Below are positions 39,512 through 47,061 of a stretch of 64,000 bases of DNA, piece after piece (position 1 is the stretch's first letter; each line of letters begins with the position of its first letter). The stretch lies in assembly GCF_025264685.1 (NCBI RefSeq), contig NZ_CP073721.1, forward strand, positions 7,457,501 to 7,521,500. Reading direction: 5' to 3'. This DNA is from Dactylosporangium roseum (GTDB lineage Bacteria > Actinomycetota > Actinomycetes > Mycobacteriales > Micromonosporaceae). The notes beneath the pieces were generated by a model, which saw nothing but the letters and a program-made list of their open reading frames with translations, did no database searches and was not told the DNA's origin. Both the position numbers and the translations under genes were made by a program.

Positions 39512-40738
39512 TCAGCTCAGCGCGGCCGCCTTGCGCAGCAGCACTGAGCGTTCGCGCTGGTTGGCGCACAGCCGGGCCGCCAGCTCCAGCTCGGCGCGCG
39601 CTTCCGGTCGCCGTCCGAGCCGGGCCAGCAGCTCACCGCGTACGGTCGGGACCAGGTGCGAACCGGGGAGCCGGTCCGACGCGATCAGCTCGTCCACGAT
39701 GGCCAGGGCTTGCGCCGGGCCCGAGGCCATGGCAACGGCGACGGCCCGGTTGAGCTCGACCACCGGCGAGGGTGCGACCCGGCCGAGTGCCTCGTAGAGC
39801 ACCACGATTCGGTCCCAGTCGGTTGCTTCGACGGAAGGCGCCGACGCGTGGGTCGCGGCGATCGCGGCCTGCAAGCCGTAGGGGCCGAGGCCGCGGGTCG
39901 ATGCCTTGGCCAGCGCGGCCAGCCCACGGCGGATCGCCGAGAAGTCCCACAGCCGCCGGTCCTGATCCTCGAGCAGGACCGGCGAACCGTCCGGGCCGGT
40001 CCGGGCCGGGAAACGCGCGGCCGTCAGCTCGCACAACGCGAGCAGGCCGTGCACCTCCGGCTCGGCCGGTTGCAGCGCGGCCAGCGTGCGGGCCAGCCGG
40101 ATCGCCTCGTACGCGACGTCGGGGCGCAGCAGCCGGTCGCCCGACGTGGCCGTCGACCCCTCGGTGAAAATCACGTAGATGACGCTGAGCACGCCGCCCA
40201 GCCGCTCCCGGCGCTCGGCGGCCGGCGGCAGCTCGAACGGCACCCCGGCCGCCGCGATCGTCTTCTTGCCCCGGGTGATGCGGGCCTGCACGGTCGGCAC
40301 GGACACGAGGAACGCGCGGGCGATCTCCTCGCTGGACAGACCGCCGACCACGCGCAGGGTCAGCGCCACCTGGGCCTCGGGCGAGAGCACCGGGTGGCAG
40401 CTAACGAACATCAGCGCCAGCACGTCGTCACCGATCTTGTCAGGATCGATGTTCTCGTCGGCCGCCGAGTCGGCCGCCAGATCGGCCGCCAGCAGGGCGT
40501 ATCGGTCCTGGAGGGCGATCCGGCGGCGGATCGCGTCGATCGCCCGCCGCCGGGCCGTGGCCATCAGCCAACCGGCCGGATTCGCCGGAGCGGCGAGCGG
40601 CCACGACACCAGCGCCTCGGCCACCGCCTCCTGGGCCGCGTCCTCGGCCAGCCCGAAATCGCCGGTGAACCGGGTCAGCGCGGCGACGATCCGCGCCGAC
40701 TCGATCCGCCAGACGGCCTCGACATCGGCCGTACCCAT
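39512..40738 (-). CDS. ECF42-type RNA polymerase sigma factor with C-terminal TPR-like extension
   Basis: 408 residues from ATG 40738, 43 bases after the DGPF gene. Region 2 is 'FTGDFGLAEDAAQEAVAEAL' and 'NPAGWLMATARRRAIDAIRR'; region 4 is 'LTLRVVGGLSSEEIARAFLV' followed by 'SVPTVQARITRGKKTI'. The long C-terminal part ('YVIFTEGSTATSGDRL', 'LLALCELTAARFPART', 'VVLYEALGRVAPSPVVELNR') is the DUF6596/TPR-like extension that defines the ECF42 group. These sigma factors are not held by an anti-sigma factor; the extension and the DGPF protein are thought to govern activity. A longer upstream frame exists but is antisense-type. Confidence 0.9.
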   Translation of the reverse strand: MGTADVEAVWRIESARIVAALTRFTGDFGLAEDAAQEAVAEALVSWPLAAPANPAGWLMATARRRAIDAIRRRIALQDRYALLAADLAADSAADENIDPDKIGDDVLALMFVSCHPVLSPEAQVALTLRVVGGLSSEEIARAFLVSVPTVQARITRGKKTIAAAGVPFELPPAAERRERLGGVLSVIYVIFTEGSTATSGDRLLRPDVAYEAIRLARTLAALQPAEPEVHGLLALCELTAARFPARTGPDGSPVLLEDQDRRLWDFSAIRRGLAALAKASTRGLGPYGLQAAIAATHASAPSVEATDWDRIVVLYEALGRVAPSPVVELNRAVAVAMASGPAQALAIVDELIASDRLPGSHLVPTVRGELLARLGRRPEARAELELAARLCANQRERSVLLRKAAALS

Positions 40739-40781
40739 CAGAGCTGGCCGTTGCTCTCGTGCCCGGCCCGGTCCTTGACGA

Positions 40782-41153
40782 TCACTCGCGGACCTGCGGG
40801 ACCTCGTCGCTCCCGGGCACCCGCCGGACCTCGATCTTGGACCCGGGGGCCGCCGGGACCCGCTTGGCCCACTCGACCGCCTCCTGCCTCGATGCGACGT
40901 CGAGCAGGAAGAAGCCCCCGAACAGTTCCTTGGTCTCGCCGTACGGCCCGTCGGTGACCACCGGGGCCGCGCCGCTGAAGTCGACCACGACGCCCTGGCC
41001 CGGATCGTCCAGCCCTTCCGCCGCGAGGAGAACACCGGCCTTGACCATCTCCTCGATGAACTGGCGGGTCGTGGCCATCATCTTGTCGATGTCGGCCATC
41101 ATGGCCGCGTTCGACTCGTCGGTGCCACGCATGATCAGCATGTACTTCGGCAT
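40782..41153 (-). CDS. YciI/DGPF-domain protein, partner of ECF42
   Basis: 123 residues from ATG 41153, GAGGAG upstream. It opens 'MPKYMLIMRGTDESNAAM' and contains 'VVTDGPYGETKELFGGFFLL', the motif of YCII-related DGPF proteins that are encoded next to ECF42 sigma factors. The fold is a ferredoxin-like dimer; a direct role as sensor or small-molecule enzyme is not settled. It is the first gene of a two-gene operon with the sigma factor. Confidence 0.9.
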   Translation of the reverse strand: MPKYMLIMRGTDESNAAMMADIDKMMATTRQFIEEMVKAGVLLAAEGLDDPGQGVVVDFSGAAPVVTDGPYGETKELFGGFFLLDVASRQEAVEWAKRVPAAPGSKIEVRRVPGSDEVPQVRE

Positions 41154-41304
41154 CGCGCTCTCCTCATCCGGCGGGGCCACCTCTCGACCCCTCGCACCCA
41201 CATGTCGAACGAGCGGCCCGCGGATCGACACGGCCCCGGAGAATTCTCTCGCCGCGACGCGGCCGATCCCTCTCCGGACAGGCGGGCGGGTGCGGAGGTC
41301 GCGC

Positions 41305-41676
41305 TCATGAGTCAGCCACTCCCTGGCTTGCCCGGGAAAACCGGACGATCAGGCTACCGATGATGTTGATCAGGACGAGCATGACGAAGCCGACAGCGGC
41401 GTCTCGGACGACGAACCCGGCCCACCGTTCGTCATGATGAATACCTTGTCGAACTCGCGGAAGCTGTCCATGAAGCGGATCAGCGCCACCAGCGGTTGCG
41501 TGGGTCATGAGTTGCACCTCTGTGGAGAGGCCGATCTCGGTCAAGAACGACAAGAACTGTCGGGTGACGTGCGTGGAGTCGGAAAAGGTGTGTGCGGAGA
41601 TCGCGCCGGGACCGGTGAACCTCTGCACGCTGTCGTGACCGAGCAGCACCCGATGGGCCGGCCCCGCACGATGCAA
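41305..41676 (-). CDS. Possible small membrane protein or gene remnant
   Basis: A frame of up to 123 codons whose last ~40 residues ('DAAVGFVMLVLINIIGSLIV', then R-F-S-R-A-S-Q) contain one convincing transmembrane helix. The first ~80 residues are not clearly coding and may be out of frame, and no start with a ribosome site is seen. I do not recognise a family. It could be the broken end of a membrane protein gene. Confidence 0.3.
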   Translation of the reverse strand: MHRAGPAHRVLLGHDSVQRFTGPGAISAHTFSDSTHVTRQFLSFLTEIGLSTEVQLMTHATAGGADPLHGQLPRVRQGIHHDERWAGFVVRDAAVGFVMLVLINIIGSLIVRFSRASQGVADS

Positions 41677-41765
41677 CTGCGCGACCAGGGACCGCGGTGG
41701 GCTCGCGCTCCCAACCTACACCACAACAATTCGTGATCGATGATCATGATTGCTTTGAATGTGTG

Positions 41766-41801
41766 CCCGTGGCATCATCGACAATGCGTTTGTGCCACGG
41801 G
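41766..41801. promoter_or_regulatory. Inverted repeat before the biosynthetic operon
   Basis: CCCGTGGCA (41766-41774) and TGCCACGGG (41793-41801) are perfect 9-base complements separated by 18 bases, 81 bases before the first gene of the cluster. This could be a regulator-binding site or a hairpin in the leader. No cluster-linked regulator gene is visible. Confidence 0.5.
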
Positions 41802-41881
41802 GATTTGGGACAAGGTCGCCCAGAACAAGATCCATGCTTCGTTCCATTCCCCGAGTGACGGACCTACGGGGAGTGGACAGG

Positions 41882-43396
41882 ATGGCAAATTCCGTTGTCC
41901 AGGACGACACATGGGCACCATTGCGCGCCATCGCGGCCGCCAGGCCCGGCGCGGCGTGCCTCGAGGATCGGCACGGCGTCGTCACCTTCGGGCAGTTCGC
42001 CGCCCGGGTGGAGGCCATCGCCAAGGCGCTGCGGGCCGAGCAGACCTCCGGCCGCGTCGCCGCGCTGTTCCTCGAGCGTGATCGCGACCTGCCGGCAGCG
42101 ATGTTCGCAGCCCACAGCACGGGCGCGGCGTACCTGCCGATCGTGGCCTCGCAGCCGGAGGCAAGGCTGCGGCTGATCCTCGAGGACGCGCGGTGCGCCT
42201 TCACCGTGACCACGCGGGCGCTCGCCGACCGCCTTCCGCCCGGCGGCCGCATGCTGTTCCTCGACGACCTTTCCTGGCACGGGTCGGCGGGGACCGAGAC
42301 GCGCCGGATCCCGGACGGCTGCGCCTACCTGATGTACACGTCGGGCTCGACCGGCAGGCCAAAGGGCGTGCTCATCGGCCACACGGCGCTGACCAATTTC
42401 CACGCCGCGGCGGACGCCGACTTTGCCGAACCGGCGCAACAGGTGTGGCTCGCGCAGAGCAGCGAGGGATACGACGTCAGCCTTCCCGAACTGATCTGGG
42501 CGCTGACCCGCGGCCATTACGTCTGTCTCAGCGGTGCCGACCCGCTGAGCATCATGAGGTCGGCCCTCTCGACCGGCACCCGCGACGGCCGCCCGGTGAG
42601 CCACATCGTGGCGACCCCGTCCCTCGCCCGCTTCCTGAGCGAGCATCCGCAAGCGTCACAAGGGCTGCGGCGGCTGCACACGCTCGCCTTCTGCGGCGAG
42701 CCGTTCCCCACCGATCTGATCCCGCGGCTGCTCGCCGACGTCCCGGAGCCGCCGCGGGTGGCGAACCGGTACGGCCCCACGGAGGCCACGGTGTGGGTGG
42801 CCGGCGCCGACTACCTCGGCCCGGACTCGCCCGCCACGGAAGTGCGGGTGATCACTCCGCACACAACGGCGCGTGTGCTCGACGAGCACCTGCGGGAGGT
42901 GCCCGTCGGCGGGACCGGCCGTCTGTTCCTCGGCGGGCGCCAGCTCGCGCTCGGCTACCTGCGCCCCGACGGCCTCAGCCAGGAGAGATTCCACACCGGC
43001 CCGGCCGGCCGCGAGTACGACACCGGTGATCTGGCCCGGGTCGACAGCGACGTCAGCTTCACCGTCCTCGGGCGGGACGACGGCCAGATCAAGATAGCCG
43101 GCCATCGCGTCGAGCTCGGCGAGATCGAGGCCGTCATGCGGCGCTGCCCCGGTGTCCGCGACGCCATCTGCCTGCCGGACGCTGTGCCCGCCACCTCGAT
43201 CGCCGCGCTGGTGAGCGGGTCCGAACCGCTTGCGTCGGATGACATCCGCACGTGGCTGCGGAGACGGCTGCCCGCGCACATGGTGCCGGCCCGCATCGAC
43301 ATCGTCGACCATCTGCCGCTGACCCCGTCGGGAAAGATCGATCGCCTGCGTGCCACGGAGTTCCTGCGGCCCGCGTCGTCCGGGAGGGCCGAATGA
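41882..43396 (+). CDS. Stand-alone NRPS adenylation domain
   Basis: 504 residues from ATG 41882; GGGGAGTGG lies just before it, and ATG 41834 is a weaker alternative. All core motifs of an amino-acid adenylation domain are present: A3 'LMYTSGSTGRPKGV', A5 'NRYGPTEATV', A7 'YDTGDLARV', A8 'GRDDGQIKIAGHRVELGEIE', A10 'PLTPSGKIDR' with the catalytic Lys. It activates a carboxylic acid with ATP and loads a carrier protein. Reading the pocket by eye gives D-V-P-V-A-C-R-V-W, with the Asp that binds an alpha-amino group; I do not recognise the substrate. Its stop overlaps the start of the carrier protein gene (ATGA). It could load that protein, or in trans the carrier on the 49282-50652 protein, which lacks its own adenylation core. 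Confidence 0.88.
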   Translation: MANSVVQDDTWAPLRAIAAARPGAACLEDRHGVVTFGQFAARVEAIAKALRAEQTSGRVAALFLERDRDLPAAMFAAHSTGAAYLPIVASQPEARLRLILEDARCAFTVTTRALADRLPPGGRMLFLDDLSWHGSAGTETRRIPDGCAYLMYTSGSTGRPKGVLIGHTALTNFHAAADADFAEPAQQVWLAQSSEGYDVSLPELIWALTRGHYVCLSGADPLSIMRSALSTGTRDGRPVSHIVATPSLARFLSEHPQASQGLRRLHTLAFCGEPFPTDLIPRLLADVPEPPRVANRYGPTEATVWVAGADYLGPDSPATEVRVITPHTTARVLDEHLREVPVGGTGRLFLGGRQLALGYLRPDGLSQERFHTGPAGREYDTGDLARVDSDVSFTVLGRDDGQIKIAGHRVELGEIEAVMRRCPGVRDAICLPDAVPATSIAALVSGSEPLASDDIRTWLRRRLPAHMVPARIDIVDHLPLTPSGKIDRLRATEFLRPASSGRAE

Positions 43397-43659
43397 GTCA
43401 GGCACAGGAGCTCACCGACCCGATCCGCGCGGAGGTGACGCGGGTGTGGCGCATGGTGCTCGAACAGGACCGCGAGTTCGACACCGGCGACGACTTCTTC
43501 GCCATCGGCGGGCACTCGCTGCTCGCGCTGCGGGTGGTCAAGGCGCTGTCGTCGCGGCTGGGCCTGGACATCTCGCTGGAAGCGCCGTTCGAGTGCCCGA
43601 CCTTCGGGGAGTTCGTGGCGGCCGTGCGGTCGGCTGTCAAGACTGGCGCCGCGACGTGA
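43393..43659 (+). CDS. Free-standing peptidyl carrier protein
   Basis: 88 residues. The phosphopantetheine site is 'DDFFAIGGHSLLALRVVK' with the modified Ser in G-G-H-S, and the four-helix layout of a carrier domain fits its length. It carries an amino acid or intermediate as a thioester. It overlaps the adenylation gene by 4 bases at its start (ATGA) and the thioesterase-like gene by 4 bases at its end (GTGA), so the three are almost certainly translated together. No phosphopantetheinyl transferase gene is in the window. Confidence 0.9.
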   Translation: MSQAQELTDPIRAEVTRVWRMVLEQDREFDTGDDFFAIGGHSLLALRVVKALSSRLGLDISLEAPFECPTFGEFVAAVRSAVKTGAAT

Positions 43660-44441
43660 CCGGGCATCGCTGGATCAGCGATCATCAGGCGGGGGACGGA
43701 GTGCCGGACGTCGTGCTCTACTCCCTCCCGCCGGTCGCGGCGGGCCCGCGGACGCATGCCTGGCTGCCCCGGCATGCCCCGAGCTGGTTGCGCGTGTTCA
43801 CGCTGCGGCCGGCCGGGCGGGAGAACCGGTACACCGAACCGGCTCCGCGGCGGATGGAAGATCTCGTCGCCGACCTCGGGCCCCGCCTCGCCGCCCACGC
43901 CGCCGCCCACGGCCGCCCGTTCCTGCTGCTCGGCGACTGCGGTGGAGCGTTCGGCGCCTACGAGATCGGCCGGTTTCTCGAGGCCAAGGGTACGGCGCCG
44001 AGGATGCTCGCCGTCCTCAAGCAGGTGGCACCGCAGGCCCGTACGGCCCGCCGGCCGCTGCACGACCTGCCCACCGACGACCTGTGGTCGCGGCTGCGCT
44101 CCACCAACCTGGTCAGCGCCGAACTGACCGCCGACCGGAGGGTCTTCGCGCTCTTCGAGAAGGTGCTGCGCGCCGACCTCGAGCTGGTGGAGACCTATCG
44201 GTGGCTGGGGGTGCCCGTGGGCTTCCCCGTGTGTGTGCTGCCACCGGCGGGCGTCGCCGCGGACCCCGCAACCGTGGTGGAGCAGTGGGAGAAGGCCACG
44301 ACCGGTGCGGTGTCGCGCCTGCCCGCACCGGACGAACCCGGCGCGATCAGCGCCGAACTGGCCCGGCTGGCGACGGCCTGGCTGGAGCCGACCGTCCGAG
44401 GGGGCGAAGTACCGGAACCGACACGCCATGGGAGGTTTTGA
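43656..44441 (+). CDS. Thioesterase-like alpha/beta hydrolase with Cys nucleophile
   Basis: 261 residues from GTG 43656. The overall plan is that of type II thioesterases of NRPS clusters: 'DVVLYSLPPVAAGPRTH' opening, 'MEDLVADLGPRLAAH', 'HGRPFLLLGDCGGAFGAYEI' (nucleophile elbow), 'PVCVLPPAGVAADPATVVEQ', 'WEKATTG'. The elbow reads G-D-C-G-G where G-H-S-x-G is usual, so Ser is replaced by Cys. The late G-G-H-F-F segment with the catalytic His is also not evident (here P-D-E-P-G-A). It may therefore transfer rather than hydrolyse an acyl group, or act as a structural relic. It follows the carrier protein and overlaps the ectoine-synthase-like gene by one base (TGATG). Confidence 0.75.
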   Translation: MTGHRWISDHQAGDGVPDVVLYSLPPVAAGPRTHAWLPRHAPSWLRVFTLRPAGRENRYTEPAPRRMEDLVADLGPRLAAHAAAHGRPFLLLGDCGGAFGAYEIGRFLEAKGTAPRMLAVLKQVAPQARTARRPLHDLPTDDLWSRLRSTNLVSAELTADRRVFALFEKVLRADLELVETYRWLGVPVGFPVCVLPPAGVAADPATVVEQWEKATTGAVSRLPAPDEPGAISAELARLATAWLEPTVRGGEVPEPTRHGRF

Positions 44442-44827
44442 TGCTCGTCCGCGATGTCGAACAGATCCGCGGTACCGAGCGAGACGTCGACTGGGGAAAC
44501 GGTAAGAGCTACCGCCTCGTTACCGCCGCCGACAATGTCGGCTACACCGTCTGCCACACGGTCGTGAGCGCCGGCACGACGTCTTTCCTGCAGTACCGCA
44601 ACCATCTCGAGTCCTGCTACTGCATCTCGGGCCTGGGCTGGGTGCGCGAGGTCTCAGGCACACGGCACCGGCTCCGGCCGGGGGTCATCTACATCCTGAA
44701 CGACCACCAGCCGCACTACCTGTGCGCCGACGAGGACGACGACCTCGTGTTGCTGAGCATTTTCAACCCGCCCCTGGTCGGGACGGAGAAGCACAACCTG
44801 AACGACTCGGTCGCGTCCAGCTACTGA
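44441..44827 (+). CDS. Ectoine-synthase-like (EctC) cupin
   Basis: 128 residues from ATG 44441, GGAGG 6 bases upstream. It aligns by eye over its full length with EctC: 'MLVRDVEQIRGTERDVDWGN' at the start, 'YRNHLESCYCISGLG', 'GVIYILNDHQPHYLCA', 'IFNPPLVGTEKHN'. The Glu, Tyr and His that bind iron in ectoine synthase are in matching places. EctC cyclises N-gamma-acetyl-diaminobutyrate, with loss of water, to the tetrahydropyrimidine ring of ectoine. Here there is no diaminobutyrate acetyltransferase or transaminase gene and the gene lies inside an NRPS operon, so a related cyclodehydration of another acyl-diamine, perhaps carrier-bound, is likely. Confidence 0.85.
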   Translation: MLVRDVEQIRGTERDVDWGNGKSYRLVTAADNVGYTVCHTVVSAGTTSFLQYRNHLESCYCISGLGWVREVSGTRHRLRPGVIYILNDHQPHYLCADEDDDLVLLSIFNPPLVGTEKHNLNDSVASSY

Positions 44828-44865
44828 GTGGCCAGCCGTGCCTCTAGGGCGAGAGGGGAAATGCC

Positions 44866-45381
44866 ATGTCAGCGGGTCGGACAGACCTACGAGGGTTGAA
44901 GGTGCTCATCGGCGGGCCGATTCAGCACGCCTTCCCGCACGGACAGTCCGCCGGTGCCTTGCGCGAGGTCATCGACCGCGTCGCCGGGGTGGTCAGCGAC
45001 GCGCGCGGCGATGTCTTCTCGGCGCATCGGACCGAAGAGTTCGGCGAGAGCGCCACGGAGTTCAGCCCTGAAGACGTCACGGAGCGCGACTTCAACTGGA
45101 TGCAGCGCTGCGACGTCTTCGTGCCGATCCTGCCCTCCAACCGCACGGACAGCATCATGCGCACCGACGGCACGCACGTCGAATTGGGCTGGGCTTCGGC
45201 ACTCGGCAAACCCATCGTGGTGCTCACCGACAGCGGAGTCGTGCACCACGGCAGCCACCTGCTCCGCGGGTTGCACACGATCGCCACGGTCTCGTTCCTC
45301 GACATCGACGACGTGATGGTCAAGCCACAGACGCTGCTCGAAATGCTCGACGACGTGCACAGCGCGCCCACGCGGCCGTGA
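44866..45381 (+). CDS. Nucleoside 2-deoxyribosyltransferase-like protein
   Basis: 171 residues from ATG 44866, AGAGGGGAA upstream. The fold and motifs fit the nucleoside deoxyribosyltransferase/TIR-like group: 'GLKVLIGGPIQHAFPHG' opening, 'TERDFNWMQRCDVFVPIL', and 'GTHVELGWASALGKPIVVLT', where the Glu of H-V-E-L-G is the usual catalytic residue. Such enzymes cleave or form N-glycosidic bonds. In this cluster it could handle a ribosyl or deoxyribosyl precursor or act as a nucleotide hydrolase; the substrate is unknown. It is in the same operon, 38 bases after the ectoine-synthase-like gene. Confidence 0.75.
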   Translation: MSAGRTDLRGLKVLIGGPIQHAFPHGQSAGALREVIDRVAGVVSDARGDVFSAHRTEEFGESATEFSPEDVTERDFNWMQRCDVFVPILPSNRTDSIMRTDGTHVELGWASALGKPIVVLTDSGVVHHGSHLLRGLHTIATVSFLDIDDVMVKPQTLLEMLDDVHSAPTRP

Positions 45382-45394
45382 GGAGGCAAGGGGA

Positions 45395-46303
45395 ATGAAC
45401 AGCGGCGTGGACTCGCGGGTCGACTTCCTGGGCCTGGCGTTGTCCTCACCCATCATCGTGGGCTCGGGACTGCTCACCGACCAGGAGCGCAACATCCGCC
45501 GCCTGCTCGAGTGCGGCGCCGGTGGCGTGATCACCAAGACGATTCATCCCAACCCCCCGCGCGGCGGGAACGAGCAGGTGGTCCGCATCGCGACCGGCAT
45601 GCTCAACAGCACCACGTACTCACGCCGATCGGTGGAGCACTGGTGCGAGGTGCTTCGTGCCGCCGACCGCGACGATCTGAGCGTCATCGCCTCGATCCAC
45701 GCCGACTCCCCCGCCGAGCTCGGCGACCTGTCCGAGGCGGTCGCCGCGACCGGCTGCCGGGCGCTGGAGCTCGGGATCTCGTGCCTCAACGAGGAGGGCT
45801 TCGAGGACTCCCCGCAGCGGGTGTTCGCCTACACCGACGCGGTGCGCCGCCGGGTGTCGATTCCGATCATCGTGAAGCTCGCCGTCGACGGTGGCACTGC
45901 GGCGCGCGTCAATGCCGCCGTCCGTGCGGGCGCGGACGCGGTGACGCTCAGCGACACCATCCCGGGTCTCGCGGTCGATCCGCAGACCGGGGAGGTGGCG
46001 CTGGGCGGCGCGTTCGGCTACTCCGGCGCGGGCCTCAAGCCCATCGTCCTCGCCGAGATCTTCTCGATGCGCAAACGCGGGATCGACGTGCCTGTCATGG
46101 CCTCCGGCGGGGTGCAGACCGGAACCGATGTCGTCGAGTACCTCAGCATCGGCGCCGACGTGGTGCAGGTCTACTCGGCACTGCACCAGAACATGTACGA
46201 GACGTTGCGGGCGATCTGCGACGGCTTCCACGCGTGGCTGGCTGAACGGCACACCGATGCGCGCCAGGTCATCGGGCGCAGCCTCGTCAAGGCGGACCGA
46301 TGA
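45395..46303 (+). CDS. Dihydroorotate-dehydrogenase-like flavoprotein
   Basis: 302 residues from ATG 45395 (GAGGAGGCAAGGGG upstream). TIM-barrel FMN oxidoreductase of the DHODH/dihydropyrimidine-dehydrogenase group: 'GSGLLTDQERNIRRLLECGA', 'GGVITKTIHPNP', 'LELGISCLNEEGFED' (Cys at the position of the catalytic base), 'PIIVKLAVDGGTAARVNA', 'PVMASGGVQTGTDVVEYLSI', 'GADVVQVYSAL'. It would oxidise or reduce a C-C bond in a six-membered ring such as a dihydropyrimidine. Housekeeping pyrD is not expected here, so a cluster-specific ring substrate is likely. Its stop overlaps the next start (ATGA). Confidence 0.88.
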   Translation: MNSGVDSRVDFLGLALSSPIIVGSGLLTDQERNIRRLLECGAGGVITKTIHPNPPRGGNEQVVRIATGMLNSTTYSRRSVEHWCEVLRAADRDDLSVIASIHADSPAELGDLSEAVAATGCRALELGISCLNEEGFEDSPQRVFAYTDAVRRRVSIPIIVKLAVDGGTAARVNAAVRAGADAVTLSDTIPGLAVDPQTGEVALGGAFGYSGAGLKPIVLAEIFSMRKRGIDVPVMASGGVQTGTDVVEYLSIGADVVQVYSALHQNMYETLRAICDGFHAWLAERHTDARQVIGRSLVKADR

Positions 46304-47061
46304 CGGCCGCGCGGTCCTTCACGGACCTGACCAGTGCCGAGGCCGGCGCGCAGGTGCGCGGCGCCACGCTGGTCTGGCCGATCGGCACGATCGAGCAGCA
46401 CGGCCCGCACCTGCCGCTGTCCGTCGACATCGACATCCCGCAGGCGCTGGCCCGCGCGGTCGCCGCCCGGCTCGGCGGATACCTGGTGCCGGTGCACTCC
46501 ATCGCCGCCCGGTCGCTGCCGCAGAGCGGTGGCGGGCTGAGTTTTCCCGGCACGGTGTACGTGCGGGGAGCCGTCCTGGTCGAGTACCTCCGCGACGCCG
46601 TGGCCTCGCTCATGGACCTGCGCCCGGGTCGCCTGGTCGTCATCAACGGCCACTACGAGAACGAGGCGCTGATCTACGAGGCGCTCGACCTGTGCCGTAC
46701 CGCAGGCGCGCTGGGCTCCGCGGAAGTGTTCGCCTTTAGCTGGTGGAGCCTGGTGCACGAGACCTGGCTGAGCGAGCATGTGCCCAAATTCCCCGGCTGG
46801 CACGCCGAGCACGCGGGCTTCACCGAGACGAGTCTCATGCTGCACCTACGCCCCGAGCTGGTGACGCCGGTCCGGCCGGTGCACGACACCCCGCCGCACC
46901 CCGGCGTGTACCTGCATCCGGCCGACCACAGGCAGTTGTCGCACCAGGGTGCGCTGTCCTCGTCGGAGCTGGCCAGCGCCGAAGCGGGCGAGTCACTGTT
47001 CGGGCACGTGGTGCACAACATCTGCGAGCTCGTCCGCGTCGGGCACGGGGTGCTGCGATGA
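46300..47061 (+). CDS. Creatininase-family amidohydrolase
   Basis: 253 residues from ATG 46300. Metal-binding motifs of the family: 'PIGTIEQHGPHLPLSVDID' (Glu, His and Asp ligands) and 'VVINGHYENEALIYEAL' (His, Glu), then 'WHAEHAGFTETSLML'. Family members hydrolyse cyclic or linear amides (creatinine; formamidopyrimidine intermediates; the mycofactocin precursor peptide by MftE). In this cluster it may open or trim an amide of the product or of the ring precursor. It overlaps both neighbours by 4 bases. Confidence 0.87.
   Translation: MTAARSFTDLTSAEAGAQVRGATLVWPIGTIEQHGPHLPLSVDIDIPQALARAVAARLGGYLVPVHSIAARSLPQSGGGLSFPGTVYVRGAVLVEYLRDAVASLMDLRPGRLVVINGHYENEALIYEALDLCRTAGALGSAEVFAFSWWSLVHETWLSEHVPKFPGWHAEHAGFTETSLMLHLRPELVTPVRPVHDTPPHPGVYLHPADHRQLSHQGALSSSELASAEAGESLFGHVVHNICELVRVGHGVLR

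Noticed and set aside
41434..41736. 100-codon plus-strand frame before the biosynthetic operon
   Set aside because: No ribosome site, no coding bias and no family; overlaps a minus-strand frame with a better (though weak) membrane-protein signal.
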